A stretch of DNA of 64,000 nt from Myxococcus sp046520405. GTDB taxonomy: Bacteria; Myxococcota; Myxococcia; Myxococcales; Myxococcaceae. Of this stretch, positions 8,480 to 16,856 are shown in pieces. The translations under genes were made by a program, and so were the position numbers. Position 1 is the first letter of the stretch. Every line of letters begins with the position of its first letter. Under the pieces are notes generated by a model. That model made no database searches. It saw only the letters and a list, made by a program, of their open reading frames with translations, and was not told the DNA's origin. The DNA is taken from the NCBI GenBank assembly GCA_046520405.1, contig JBKGHI010000017.1, forward strand, positions 1 to 64,000, given 5' to 3'.

Positions 8480-9537
8480 GACTTCCTCCCCGCGCCCAGC
8501 TTGGGGGCGAGCTTTTCCAGGATGAGTCCGCCCAGCGCCGCCGCGTCCGCGCGGGCGTTGCGAGCGGGGATGCCCACCACCTGCTCCACGAAGCGCACGC
8601 CCACGGCGTTGTCCGTGGCCGGGCCGGCCACCACGTCCACGTCGATGCCGTACGCCTCGCGCAGGTGGCGCACGCCGCCGGACGCGCCCACCGGGTCGTT
8701 GGCGCACAGCACCCACGCGCCCGCCAGGCTCTTGAGCTCCGGGTCGGCGAGGATGCCCTGCACGCCGTACTCGCCCATGATGCCGTCGCCCGTCTCCGCG
8801 ACGATGACGTCCACGTTCTCCGCCGCCAGCTCGGAGAACAGCACCCGCGCCACGCGCGCGCCCGTGCGGGGGCCCGTGCAGACGATGCCCGCGTCCGTGA
8901 AGTCCATCACCACGTCCGCGCCGGAGTCCTGCATGCTCAGCGTGTCACGCATCAGCGACACGCCCGTCAGCTTGGCGCCGCCCACGCGGAAGCCCGCCTG
9001 CGCCAGCTTGCGCACCATGGCCGCCGCGGCGAACGTCTTGCCCGCGTTCATGCAGGTGCCCACCACGTAGACGACGGGGCACTTCACTGGCGACGCGGTG
9101 CCCTTCAGCGCGCCGGAGGACACGTGCGCCGGCTGCCCGGTCCGCGACATCAGCTCCGGGAACTCCAGCACCTGGCCCAGGACCTCCGCCTCGAAGGGCA
9201 GGCCCACGCCGTGGTTGTGCGAGGTGCACTTGCCGATGACGCCGCCCATGTTGAGCACGTGCAGCCGCTCGCCCACCGTGACGGTCGGCGGCACCACGCC
9301 CTCGTAGCCGTGCAGCGCGTTGCGGTGGCCCAGCGCGCCCACGACGATGTCACCGGCGTGCAGCGTCACCAGGCGCCCGTGCACGTCCTCGAGCTGGTTG
9401 TACGTGCTCTTCTCTCCGTGGATGCGCACGGCCACCACGGCGCCTTCCTCGGCCTTCACCTCGGGGGCGAGGTGGACGGTCCGGCCCAGGCCGAGGTTGC
9501 GGGTGACGCTGCCCACCTTGTCGACGAAAACCTTCAT
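8476..9537 (-). CDS. Unknown P-loop NTPase embedded in the arginine operon
   Basis: Not a known arginine enzyme. Residues 1-~145 look beta-rich, with many Val/Gly and a 'GKCTSHNHG' stretch. The C-terminal domain opens with a Walker A-like loop 'VVGTCMNAGKTFAAAAM' (Lys at ~167), then 'GGAKLTG' and a candidate acidic site 'VDVIVAETGDGIMGEYG'. The layout is reminiscent of dethiobiotin-synthetase-like or DUF1611-type P-loop proteins, which act as ATP-dependent ligases or kinases. It overlaps argC by 4 bases and follows argG by 7, so it is translated with them. A role in handling the acyl or glutamate group is an inference only. Confidence 0.75.
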   Translation of the reverse strand: MKVFVDKVGSVTRNLGLGRTVHLAPEVKAEEGAVVAVRIHGEKSTYNQLEDVHGRLVTLHAGDIVVGALGHRNALHGYEGVVPPTVTVGERLHVLNMGGVIGKCTSHNHGVGLPFEAEVLGQVLEFPELMSRTGQPAHVSSGALKGTASPVKCPVVYVVGTCMNAGKTFAAAAMVRKLAQAGFRVGGAKLTGVSLMRDTLSMQDSGADVVMDFTDAGIVCTGPRTGARVARVLFSELAAENVDVIVAETGDGIMGEYGVQGILADPELKSLAGAWVLCANDPVGASGGVRHLREAYGIDVDVVAGPATDNAVGVRFVEQVVGIPARNARADAAALGGLILEKLAPKLGAGRKS

Positions 9538-9544
9538 GGCACCC

Positions 9545-10735
9545 TCACTTCGCGCGATGCGAGAGCATCTGCGCGACGCCGTACAGCTTGGCGAAGCCCG
9601 CGGCTTCCGAGCCGTTCCACAACACGTTGGCCTCTCCGTACGTCGCCACCTTCGCGTCCATCAGCGAGTGGGGCGAGCGCACGCCCTCAACCACCTGCGT
9701 GCGAGCGTGCAGCACCAGCCGCACCTCGCCCGTCACGCGCTCCTGCGACGAGGTGAGGAACGCCTCCAGGTCCTTCACCAGCGGGTCGAAGAAGTGGCCC
9801 TCGTGTAGCAGCGAGCCGTAGAGGTTGCCCATCGACTCCTTCCAGAAGAGCTGCTTGCCGGAGAGCACCAGCTTCTCCAGCTCGCGGTGCGAGGTGACGA
9901 GCAGGTGCGCCGCCGGCGCCTCGAAGCCCACCCGGCCCTTGATGCCGAGAATCGTGTCACCCAGGTGCACGCCCCGGCCGATGCCGTAGGTGCGCCCCAG
10001 CGCGTTGAGCGCCTCCACCAGCTTCACGGGGCCCAGCTTCTCGCCGTCCAGCGACACGGGGACGCCCTTCTCGAAGCCAATCGTGAGCGGGCGGGGCTTC
10101 AAGTCGGCGGGCAGCTCGCCGCCGGGGAAGGCCGCCTCGGGCAGCGCCTTCCAGGAGTCCAGCGTCTCGGCGCCGCCCACGGAGGTGCCCCACATGCCCT
10201 CGTTGACGGAGTACGAGCCCAGCTTCGGGGGCATGTGGACGCCGCGCTCGGCCAGGTAGGACAGCTCCTGCTGGCGGCTGAGGGACAGCGTGCGGATGGG
10301 CGTGAGCAGCTCCAGCTCCGGCGCCAGCGAGCGGAAGGCCACGTCGAAGCGCACCTGGTCATTGCCCGCGCCCGTGCTGCCGTGGGCCAGCGCCTGGACG
10401 CCCTTCTCGCGCGCCACGCGCACCACCTCCACCGCCTGGCAGGCCCGCTCCGCGGACACGCTCAGGGGGTAGACCTGGCCGCGCAGCACGTTGCCGGCGA
10501 TGAGGTAGCGCAGGTAGCCCTGGAAGAGCGTGTCGCGCGCGTCCACCGTCACGTGTTCCACCGCCCCAAGCTGCCTGGCCAGCGCGGCGATGCGCTCCAG
10601 TTGCTCGGGCGGGAAGCCGCCGGTGTCCACCGTGACGGTGGTGACGTCGTAGCCCTGCTCGCGCAGGTAGACGGTGCAGAAAGCGGTGTCGAGTCCGCCG
10701 GAGAAGGCCAGCGCTACGTTCTTCTTGTTGCCCAT
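9545..10735 (-). CDS. argG: Argininosuccinate synthase
   Basis: Joins citrulline and aspartate with ATP to argininosuccinate. The 396 residues (family about 400) contain the PP-loop 'LAFSGGLDTAFC' at the N-terminus and 'HGSTGAGNDQVRFD' in the middle. The usual 'AYSGGLDTS' is altered to 'AFSGGLDTA', a substitution seen in divergent ArgG forms. ATG 10735 follows a clear upstream AGGAG on the minus strand; the upstream frame is an Arg/Trp-rich artefact. Downstream of argH by 25 bases. Because the operon's transcarbamylase is N-acyl type, the citrulline must be de-acylated first, presumably by ArgE. Confidence 0.95.
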   Translation of the reverse strand: MGNKKNVALAFSGGLDTAFCTVYLREQGYDVTTVTVDTGGFPPEQLERIAALARQLGAVEHVTVDARDTLFQGYLRYLIAGNVLRGQVYPLSVSAERACQAVEVVRVAREKGVQALAHGSTGAGNDQVRFDVAFRSLAPELELLTPIRTLSLSRQQELSYLAERGVHMPPKLGSYSVNEGMWGTSVGGAETLDSWKALPEAAFPGGELPADLKPRPLTIGFEKGVPVSLDGEKLGPVKLVEALNALGRTYGIGRGVHLGDTILGIKGRVGFEAPAAHLLVTSHRELEKLVLSGKQLFWKESMGNLYGSLLHEGHFFDPLVKDLEAFLTSSQERVTGEVRLVLHARTQVVEGVRSPHSLMDAKVATYGEANVLWNGSEAAGFAKLYGVAQMLSHRAK

Positions 10736-10760
10736 GATTCGCTCCTCGCGGGGAAGCAGT

Positions 10761-12110
10761 TCAAACCGTCCAGACGCGCCCGGCGGCGTCGGCCACCGAG
10801 CGGTGTGTCTCATCGAGCCAGGCGCGCGCGGCGGCCAGCTCCTCCCGGGCCTGGGGCAGGCCCAGGTTGCCGGCGCCACCCAGGTGGGTGGCCGTCAGGG
10901 CGCCGCGATCTGGCCGGAACGTTCCTTCCACCAGCTCGCGGCCCACCTGCTTGTAGGCGTCGCGGAAGGCCTGACCCTGGGCCACCAGGGCGTAGGCGTG
11001 GTGCGCGGCGTACAGCGTGTCGTCGCTGGCGCGCGCCGCCGCGTCCGCCTTCACCTGCAGCGCCGGCACCAACCGGGTGAGCACGTCCAGCAGCTCACGC
11101 GTGGAGCCCAGCGCCGTCAGGGTGGGGGACTTCAGCAACTGGAAGTCGCGGTGGTAGCTGGAGGGCAGGCCGCCGGCAATCGCCTCCACCTGATGCGCCA
11201 GCCCGCGCAGCTCGCGGCAACGGCCGCGCGCCAGCTCCACCACGTCCGGGTTCTTCTTCTGCGGCATGATGGACGAGCCCGTGGTGTACGCGTCCGGCAG
11301 CCCGAGGAAGCCGAACTCGTCCATGCTGTAGAGCTGCACGTCCCACAGCCACTTCTCCAGCGTGCCCGCCACCGAGCAGGCCCAGCCCAGCACCGCGGAC
11401 TCGTGACGGCCGCGTCCGTTCTGCACGTCGATGGGGCTGCGCTGCACGCGCGAGAAACCGAGCAGCGCCGCGACGTACTCCCGGTCGATGGGCAGCGGCA
11501 CGCCGAAGCCCGCCGCCGCGCCCAGCGGGCAGCGGTCCAGCCGCGCCCACACGCCGCGCAGCGCCTCCAGCTCCTCCAGCAGCCCCTCCGCGAAGGCCAT
11601 GCCCCACAGGCCGAAGGTGGACGGCATGGCGCGGCGCAGGTGCGTGTAGCCCGGCAGCGCCACGTCCTGGTGCGCCTGGGCGAAGTCCAGGAAGGCCCCC
11701 GTCAGCTCGGCGGCCCGCGCGCCCAGCGTGAGCACCTCCTCGCGCAGGAGCAGGCGCAGGGCGAGCTGCACCTGGTCGTTGCGGGAGCGTCCCAGGTGGA
11801 TGCGCTTACCCGGCTCGCCCACGCGCTCCACCAGCGCCGCCTCCAGGGCGGTGTGGCCGTCCTCCTGCTCGGGGCGGATGACGAAGGTGCCCGCGCGGGC
11901 CTCGTCGTGCAGCGCCTTGAGCGCCATCACCAGCGCCCGGGCCTCCGCGTCCTTCAAGAGGCCCACGCGCGCCAGCATCCGCGCGTGCGCGGCCGAGCCG
12001 AGCGCGTCATGCGGCGCCAGCGACAGGTCCACCACCGGGTCGTTGCCCACGGTGAAGCGGTGGATGGCCGCGTCCAGGGGAAGGCCCTTGCCCCACAGCG
12101 TCTCAGCCAC
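10761..12110 (-). CDS. argH: Argininosuccinate lyase
   Basis: Cleaves argininosuccinate to arginine and fumarate; last step of the pathway. The 449-residue protein has the fumarase/aspartase superfamily signature 'GSSIMPQKKNPD', which holds the mobile loop with the catalytic Ser, and 'HLGRSRNDQV' in the first third. The start 'MAETLWGKG' fits the family. The gene overlaps the end of argE by 8 bases. Length is close to the usual 450-460. Confidence 0.97.
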   Translation of the reverse strand: MAETLWGKGLPLDAAIHRFTVGNDPVVDLSLAPHDALGSAAHARMLARVGLLKDAEARALVMALKALHDEARAGTFVIRPEQEDGHTALEAALVERVGEPGKRIHLGRSRNDQVQLALRLLLREEVLTLGARAAELTGAFLDFAQAHQDVALPGYTHLRRAMPSTFGLWGMAFAEGLLEELEALRGVWARLDRCPLGAAAGFGVPLPIDREYVAALLGFSRVQRSPIDVQNGRGRHESAVLGWACSVAGTLEKWLWDVQLYSMDEFGFLGLPDAYTTGSSIMPQKKNPDVVELARGRCRELRGLAHQVEAIAGGLPSSYHRDFQLLKSPTLTALGSTRELLDVLTRLVPALQVKADAAARASDDTLYAAHHAYALVAQGQAFRDAYKQVGRELVEGTFRPDRGALTATHLGGAGNLGLPQAREELAAARAWLDETHRSVADAAGRVWTV

Positions 12111-13164
12111 GCGCCACCTCCTCGAAGTAACCCCGAACCAGTTGCGTGTAGAAGGCGGCGCCGGCTTCCAGCTCCGCGAGGGTGATGAACTCGTCCGCCA
12201 GGTGGCTGCGCAGCGTGTCGCCCGGGCCCACCTTCACCGCGGGGATGTCCCCCAGGAAGGCCCAGTCCGACGCCGTGCTGGAGCCCACCGGCTGCGCGCC
12301 GGAGGCGGCCACCGCCGCGCGGACGATGGGCTGCTCCGCGGACGTCGCCTTCGGCAGGTAGCGCTCCGAATGGACCTTCACCTCGCTCTTCAGCGCGGCC
12401 GCCACCTGCCGCGCCACCATCGCGTGCTCCATGCCCGGCGTGGTGCGCAGGTCCACGAAGAACTCGCACCGGTCCGGCACCTGGTTGCGCGCCAGTCCGC
12501 CGGACACCTGCGTCACCTGCGCCCGGGCCTCGCCCAGGAGCGGGTGGGGCGGGAAGCGCAGCTCGGCCAGCACCGCGATGTCCGTGGCGGCCATGTGGAT
12601 GGCGTTGACGGCCTCCGTGGTGTGCGCGTGCGCCACGTGAGCGCTCTTGCCGTGCGCGGTGCAGCGCAGCAGCAGCATGCCGCGCTGGGCGGTGCAGGGC
12701 TTGAGGCTGGTGGGCTCCCCGACGATGGCGGCGTCCAGCGGGCCCAGCGCCGACAGCAGCGTCCCCAGTCCCTGGCCTCCCGTCTCTTCCTCCGCGGTGA
12801 AGGCGAACACCACCTCGGCGCCCGCGGGCGGACCTTCGGTGAGCAGGGCCTTCGCGGCGAGCAGCATGCCCGTCACGCAGCCCTTGGCGTCGTTGCTGCC
12901 CAGGCCGTACAGGCGGTCCTCGCGCCACACGGGCGCGTGGGGCTCGTACGTCCACCCGGCGCACGGCTTCACCGTGTCCAGGTGCGAGTTGACGAGCAGC
13001 CGGCGCGGCCCGCTCCCCACGGAGAACCACACGTTGTGGCCCTGCCGCTGGACGCGCGCGCCCCAGCCCTCCGCCCACCCGGACACGGTGTCCGCGATGC
13101 GGCCCTCGTCACCCGACACGCTGGGGATGGCCACCAGCGCCTGGAGCAGCTCCGCCGCCTTCAT
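12103..13164 (-). CDS. argE: ArgE-type M20 deacylase (N-acyl-ornithine or N-acyl-citrulline deacetylase)
   Basis: M20 zinc peptidase family. The metal-ligand segment 'LLVNSHLDTVKP' (His61, Asp63), 'GLGSNDAKGC' (bridging Asp) and the 'FTAEEETGGQG' Glu-Glu pair (general base and ligand) are all present in 353 residues. In a normal linear pathway it would deacetylate N-acetylornithine. Here the operon encodes an acyl-ornithine transcarbamylase, so by analogy with Xanthomonas the likely substrate is N-acetyl- or N-succinyl-citrulline. It overlaps argB by 4 bases (ATGA) and argH by 8. Substrate assignment is inference. Confidence 0.9.
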   Translation of the reverse strand: MKAAELLQALVAIPSVSGDEGRIADTVSGWAEGWGARVQRQGHNVWFSVGSGPRRLLVNSHLDTVKPCAGWTYEPHAPVWREDRLYGLGSNDAKGCVTGMLLAAKALLTEGPPAGAEVVFAFTAEEETGGQGLGTLLSALGPLDAAIVGEPTSLKPCTAQRGMLLLRCTAHGKSAHVAHAHTTEAVNAIHMAATDIAVLAELRFPPHPLLGEARAQVTQVSGGLARNQVPDRCEFFVDLRTTPGMEHAMVARQVAAALKSEVKVHSERYLPKATSAEQPIVRAAVAASGAQPVGSSTASDWAFLGDIPAVKVGPGDTLRSHLADEFITLAELEAGAAFYTQLVRGYFEEVARG

Positions 13165-14087
13165 CCCACCGCCCCGGCGGGCTTCTGGGCGTTCTCCCGC
13201 ACCACCATGGTCCCGCTGCCCTCGTTGGTGAAGACCTCCTCCAGCAGCGCGTTGGGCTGCACCCCGCTCACCAGGTGCACGCTGCCCACGCCGCCCACCA
13301 GCGCGTGCCGGATGGCGTGCGCCTTGGGCTTCATGCCGCCGGAGATGGCGCCGGTGGTCTCCATGGTGGCCAGGTCCGTGAGGTTGGCCAGCGTGACGAG
13401 CGACGACGGGTCGCTCACGTTCTTCAGCAGGCCCGGGACCTGGACCAGGAAGAAGAGCTTCTCGGCGGAGAGCGCCACCGCCAGCGCCGCGGCCACGGTG
13501 TCCGCGTTGGTGTTGTACACGGCGCCGTCCGCGCCACCGGAGAGGGGGGCGATGACGGGCACGTAGTCGGCCGAGCGCAGGTGCTCCACCACGCGGGTGT
13601 CCACCTGCTCGATGTCACCCACCAGGCCGTAGTCCACCAGCCTGCCCTCGCTGGCGCCGGCCTCCGTCACCATGACGGGCGGGCGCTTGCGCGCCTTGAT
13701 GAGACCGGCGTCCACGCCGCTCAGGCCCACCGCGGGCACGCCCGCCGCCTGGAGGTCCGCCAGCAGGTCCGTGTGCAGCTTGCCCGCGAGCACCATCTTC
13801 GCCGCGTCCAGCACGGGCGCGGAGGTGACGCGGCGGCCCGCCACCTTCTCCACCGGCAGGTGGAGGGCGTCACACAGCGTGTCCAGCTCCGGGCCGCCGC
13901 CGTGCACCACGACGGGGCGGATGGAGAAGGTCCACAGCAGGGCAATCTGCTCGCAGGCAGCGCGGCGCAGACGCGGGTCGCTCAGCATGGCGCCGCCGAG
14001 CTTCACCACGAACGTCTTGCGGCGGAACTGCTGCACGTACTTCGCCGCGTTGCGAAGCGCGGAGTAGGGGTCGGGCGAAAGGGGCAC
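13161..14087 (-). CDS. argB: Acetylglutamate kinase
   Basis: Phosphorylates the gamma-carboxyl of N-acylglutamate, second pathway step and usual feedback point. The amino-acid-kinase fold shows 'FVVKLGGAMLSD' (phosphate-binding lysine and glycines), 'VVHGGGPELD' and 'YNTNADTVAAALAVAL' (nucleotide site). 308 residues, slightly longer than E. coli ArgB (258). The N-terminal helix 'YSALRNAAKYVQQFRRKTF' resembles the extra helix found in hexameric, arginine-inhibited kinases, so feedback inhibition by arginine is plausible. It starts 44 bases after argF'. Confidence 0.95.
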   Translation of the reverse strand: MPLSPDPYSALRNAAKYVQQFRRKTFVVKLGGAMLSDPRLRRAACEQIALLWTFSIRPVVVHGGGPELDTLCDALHLPVEKVAGRRVTSAPVLDAAKMVLAGKLHTDLLADLQAAGVPAVGLSGVDAGLIKARKRPPVMVTEAGASEGRLVDYGLVGDIEQVDTRVVEHLRSADYVPVIAPLSGGADGAVYNTNADTVAAALAVALSAEKLFFLVQVPGLLKNVSDPSSLVTLANLTDLATMETTGAISGGMKPKAHAIRHALVGGVGSVHLVSGVQPNALLEEVFTNEGSGTMVVRENAQKPAGAVG

Positions 14088-14131
14088 GTGAGACCTCGAA
14101 GTCAGGAAAGGAGGAATGCCGAAGGGGCCGC

Positions 14132-15139
14132 TCAGCGCGAGCGCATCCAGTGCAGCAGCGCCCGCTGGACGTGGTAGCGGTTGCCGGCCTCGTCTACGAC
14201 GCGGCTGCTCGGGTGGTCCAGAACCTCATCGGCCACTTCCACGTTACGTCGCACCGGCAGGCAGTGGAGGAAGGCCGCGTCCTTCTGCGCGCGGGACATC
14301 GTCAGGCGCGTGGGCATCCAACCGGAGTAGGACGCGAGCAGCGCGGTGACGTCGTTGGGGGAGAAGGCCGCCGCGGCCGTGGGGCCCCACGACTTGGCGT
14401 AGACGGCGCGGCTGCCGGCCAGGGCCTCGTCCTGGTCGTGCGTATAGGTGATGCTGCCGCCCGTGGCCTTGGCGTACGCCTCCGCCTCGGCGCGCACGGC
14501 CGGGTGGAGGTCGAACCCAGGAGGATGGGCCACGCGGACCTCGCAGCCCGCCGCCGCCGCGCTCAGCAGGAAGGAGTTGGGCACGGCCTTGGGCAGCGGC
14601 TTGATGTGCGGCGCCCACGTCAGCGTCACCGGCAGCTTCTTGGTGCTGCCGAACGTCTCGCGCAGCGTCAGCATGTCCGCCAGGCCCTGGCAGGGGTGCT
14701 CGCGCGCGGACTCCATGCTCACCACCGGCACGGTGGACCACTTGCGGAACGCGTTGATGACGGGGTCCAGCTCGTCCTCCTCGTCACCGCCGCCCTGCGA
14801 GAAGGTGCGCACGCCCAGCATGTCCACGAAGCGGGACAGGACGGGGGCGGCCTCCTTGAGGTGCTCGGCCCGGTCCGCGTTCATCACCGCGCCCTCGCGG
14901 TGCTCCAGCTTCCAGACGCCCGCGCCCACGTCCAGGATGATGGCGTTGCCACCCCCGCGCAGCATGACGGCCTCGAACGAGGTGCGCGTGCGCAGCGACG
15001 GGTTGAAGAACACCATGCCCAGCAGCGTGTTGGCGAAGAGCGCGTGCTCCGGGCCCTTCTGCTTCCACGCGGCCGCCTGCGCGAGGACCGCCTCCACGCC
15101 CTCGGGCCCCAGATCCTTGATGTGCGTGACGTGCTTCAT
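14132..15139 (-). CDS. argF': N-acyl-L-ornithine carbamoyltransferase (AOTCase/SOTCase type)
   Basis: First gene of the operon. The carbamoyl-phosphate loop 'FFNPSLRTRTSFE' and the 'HCLPVRRNVEVADEV' block match acetyl- and succinyl-ornithine transcarbamylases rather than ordinary OTCase; 'TWAPHIKPLPKAVPNSF' also fits Bacteroides SOTCase. From memory, the residue that sets acyl specificity is Glu92 in Xanthomonas AOTCase (context 'GDTEEHI') and Pro90 in Bacteroides SOTCase ('GDKPEHL'). The aligned segment here is 'NADRAEHL', giving Ala91. Loss of the Glu argues against strict acetyl specificity. ATG 15139 has a good GGGGAGGA site; the open frame upstream is promoter DNA. 335 aa. Confidence 0.9.
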   Translation of the reverse strand: MKHVTHIKDLGPEGVEAVLAQAAAWKQKGPEHALFANTLLGMVFFNPSLRTRTSFEAVMLRGGGNAIILDVGAGVWKLEHREGAVMNADRAEHLKEAAPVLSRFVDMLGVRTFSQGGGDEEDELDPVINAFRKWSTVPVVSMESAREHPCQGLADMLTLRETFGSTKKLPVTLTWAPHIKPLPKAVPNSFLLSAAAAGCEVRVAHPPGFDLHPAVRAEAEAYAKATGGSITYTHDQDEALAGSRAVYAKSWGPTAAAAFSPNDVTALLASYSGWMPTRLTMSRAQKDAAFLHCLPVRRNVEVADEVLDHPSSRVVDEAGNRYHVQRALLHWMRSR

Positions 15140-15168
15140 GGGCCTGTCCTCCCCAGCGGTTGCGGGCT

Positions 15169-15310
15169 GCATATTCGTGGTGAATATGCGTGAAAATGCG
15201 TGCATTGCCGCGAAAAGGCGGCGGATATTATGCAGAAAGACGCGCCGCGCAAGCTGATTATTCGCAACGGTCGCATGCATCTTCTTGCATGCATATTCAC
15301 GAGGATGCAT
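15169..15310. promoter_or_regulatory. Candidate ArgR operators between argF' and argR
   Basis: The argF'-argR intergenic region is AT-richer than its surroundings. It holds a palindrome GCATATTC-gtggt-GAATATGC (15169-15189). Three head-to-tail decamers follow: GTGAATATGC, GTGAAAATGC and GTGCATTGCC (15180-15209). The exact inverted copy GCATATTCAC lies at 15291-15300, beside argR's start. The arrangement fits an autoregulated ArgR operator controlling both transcripts. The half-site resembles the TGAAT/ATTCA core of E. coli ARG boxes. Binding is inferred. Confidence 0.7.
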
Positions 15311-15320
15311 GTTGGTGGGA

Positions 15321-15743
15321 ATGAATCTGGACGAGGCCATCCTCCGGCTCATCGGCGAGCGGGAGATCGGCGATCAGGCCGTGTTGCAGCAGCTCCTGGA
15401 GGCGGAAGGTCAGGCGCCGAGCCAGTCGACGCTGTCGCGGCGCCTGAAGAAGCTGGGCATCTTGAAGGTGGGCGGGCGCTATCAGCGCGCGCCCACGCCG
15501 CCCGCGGTGATGCCGGAGCGGCCGCGGGTCTCCATCCTGGAGGCGCCGCCCAACCTGCTGGTGATTCGGACGGCGCCGGGCTTCGCGCCGGTGCTCGCGC
15601 TGGCGTTGGACAAGGAGCGGGACTTGCCGGGGCTCGCCGGGACGGTGGCGGGGGATGACACCATCTTCGTCGCGGTGACGGACCCGGCGTTGCTGCGCGA
15701 CGTGCGCGCGGCGGTGGAGCGGCTGCTGTCGCTGGGCAGCTGA
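15321..15743 (+). CDS. argR: Arginine repressor
   Basis: 140 residues in the usual ArgR two-domain plan. The N-terminal winged helix (about 1-70) contains 'QSTLSRRLKKLGI', the recognition helix block. The C-terminal domain (about 80-140) holds 'GTVAGDDTIFVAV', the arginine-binding, hexamerising motif. I chose ATG 15321, which follows TTGGTGGGA and begins 'MNLDEAILRLIGE'. An upstream in-frame ATG would add a leader read through the operator. Divergent from the arginine operon, which it most likely represses when arginine is bound. Confidence 0.94.
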   Translation: MNLDEAILRLIGEREIGDQAVLQQLLEAEGQAPSQSTLSRRLKKLGILKVGGRYQRAPTPPAVMPERPRVSILEAPPNLLVIRTAPGFAPVLALALDKERDLPGLAGTVAGDDTIFVAVTDPALLRDVRAAVERLLSLGS

Positions 15744-15747
15744 GCCC

Positions 15748-15772
15748 GGAGCGCGCGTGATGTGCGCGCTCC
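15748..15772. terminator. Hairpin between convergent argR and 15788 gene
   Basis: GGAGCGCGC and GCGCGCTCC form a perfect 9-bp stem around a short loop, in the gap between the argR stop and the stop of the downstream minus-strand gene. Probably a bidirectional terminator; no T-run. Confidence 0.6.
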
Positions 15773-15787
15773 AGGGCCCGGGTGGAA

Positions 15788-16597
15788 TCACTGGATGGCG
15801 AAGACGTAGTTCTGCCCGTGGCGCGAGTCCCACTGATGGCAGCCCTTGCGGTCCTGGGTGGAGAACCACAGCTCCAGCGTCGCGGGGCCGGGCGGCAGCG
15901 GGATGAAGGCGGGCACCTGACGCCAGAACTCGGCGTTCCACTCGCCCCAGTCCGCCGTCAGGCTGATGCTCGTCACCGGGCCGCCGTTGATGCGATAGTA
16001 CGCGCTGGTGCCCCAGGCCTTGTAGTCCAGGTACTGCGCCCGGCACTGCGCGATGCGGCCGATGTCGTAGTCCACCATCAGCGTGGTGCCGCCCTGGAGC
16101 GTGCCGTGGACCGTGTACGTCCAGGCCGGCGCGGGGTGGAACGAAATCATCGGGTACTGCACCACCCAGGTGTGGAAGTTGAACTGGAGGTTGGAGTCCC
16201 AGGTGGAGCAGCCAGTGGAGTCGGTGTTCTGGAACCACAGCTCCAGCGTGCCGCCCTGGCTCAGCGCCAACGGCGCCAGCGCCACGGTGCCCGCCGTGGT
16301 GGCGTCCGCCACGGGGAAGCTCTGCACCGGGCCCCGGTTCGTCATGGCGAAGCCGGTGATGGCCCACCCGGCGCCCCGGCACAGCGGCAGGCGCGCCGTG
16401 TCATAGATGACGTCCATCGCCCCGCCAGCCTCCGGCTGGCCGTTGAGGGTGACGCTCCAATCCGCGGAGAAGGTCAGCGAGGGCGGGCCGGACAGGAATG
16501 ACGGTGCGGGCTGCACGGTGACGGGCGCCTGCGGCGCGGCGACGGCAGCGGAGGCGAGGCACAGCAACGGCAGCAGGGCGGACATCAGGGGCTTCAT
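15788..16597 (-). CDS. Secreted protein with two repeated DUF6209-like domains
   Basis: 269 residues with a clear signal peptide ('MKPLMSALLPLLCLASAAVAA', cleavage after about residue 21). The mature part is an internal duplication. Repeat 1 runs 'DVIYDTARLPLCR ... TLELWFQNTDSTGCSTWDS' and repeat 2 'MVDYDIGRIAQCR ... TLELWFSTQDRKGCHQWDS'. Each repeat has one Cys near its start and one near its end, suggesting a disulfide per domain. The pattern matches what I recall of the DUF6209 family of secreted bacterial proteins, whose function is unknown. ATG 16597 was chosen for the signal peptide. Confidence 0.8.
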   Translation of the reverse strand: MKPLMSALLPLLCLASAAVAAPQAPVTVQPAPSFLSGPPSLTFSADWSVTLNGQPEAGGAMDVIYDTARLPLCRGAGWAITGFAMTNRGPVQSFPVADATTAGTVALAPLALSQGGTLELWFQNTDSTGCSTWDSNLQFNFHTWVVQYPMISFHPAPAWTYTVHGTLQGGTTLMVDYDIGRIAQCRAQYLDYKAWGTSAYYRINGGPVTSISLTADWGEWNAEFWRQVPAFIPLPPGPATLELWFSTQDRKGCHQWDSRHGQNYVFAIQ

Positions 16598-16856
16598 GGC
16601 GACTCCCGGGCACGTGAGGTGGCGGCGCCCGGACGGAAAGTGTGTCCCGCCGGACGCCAGCGGCTCGCTATCACGACACCCGGAATACTCGGAATGGCCT
16701 GCTTCCAACCCTTTGGGGGAGTGCGGGGCGCTCCGGCCCAGGTCAATCGTTGCGCCGTGGAGGGTATCTGCCCCAGTTTTCCAAGATTTCCCGTTGAGAG
16801 CGTAGTTTCTCTGTGAGGGGGCGGCGAACCCGTCTGGCCTGGAGGTGAATGTGGGC

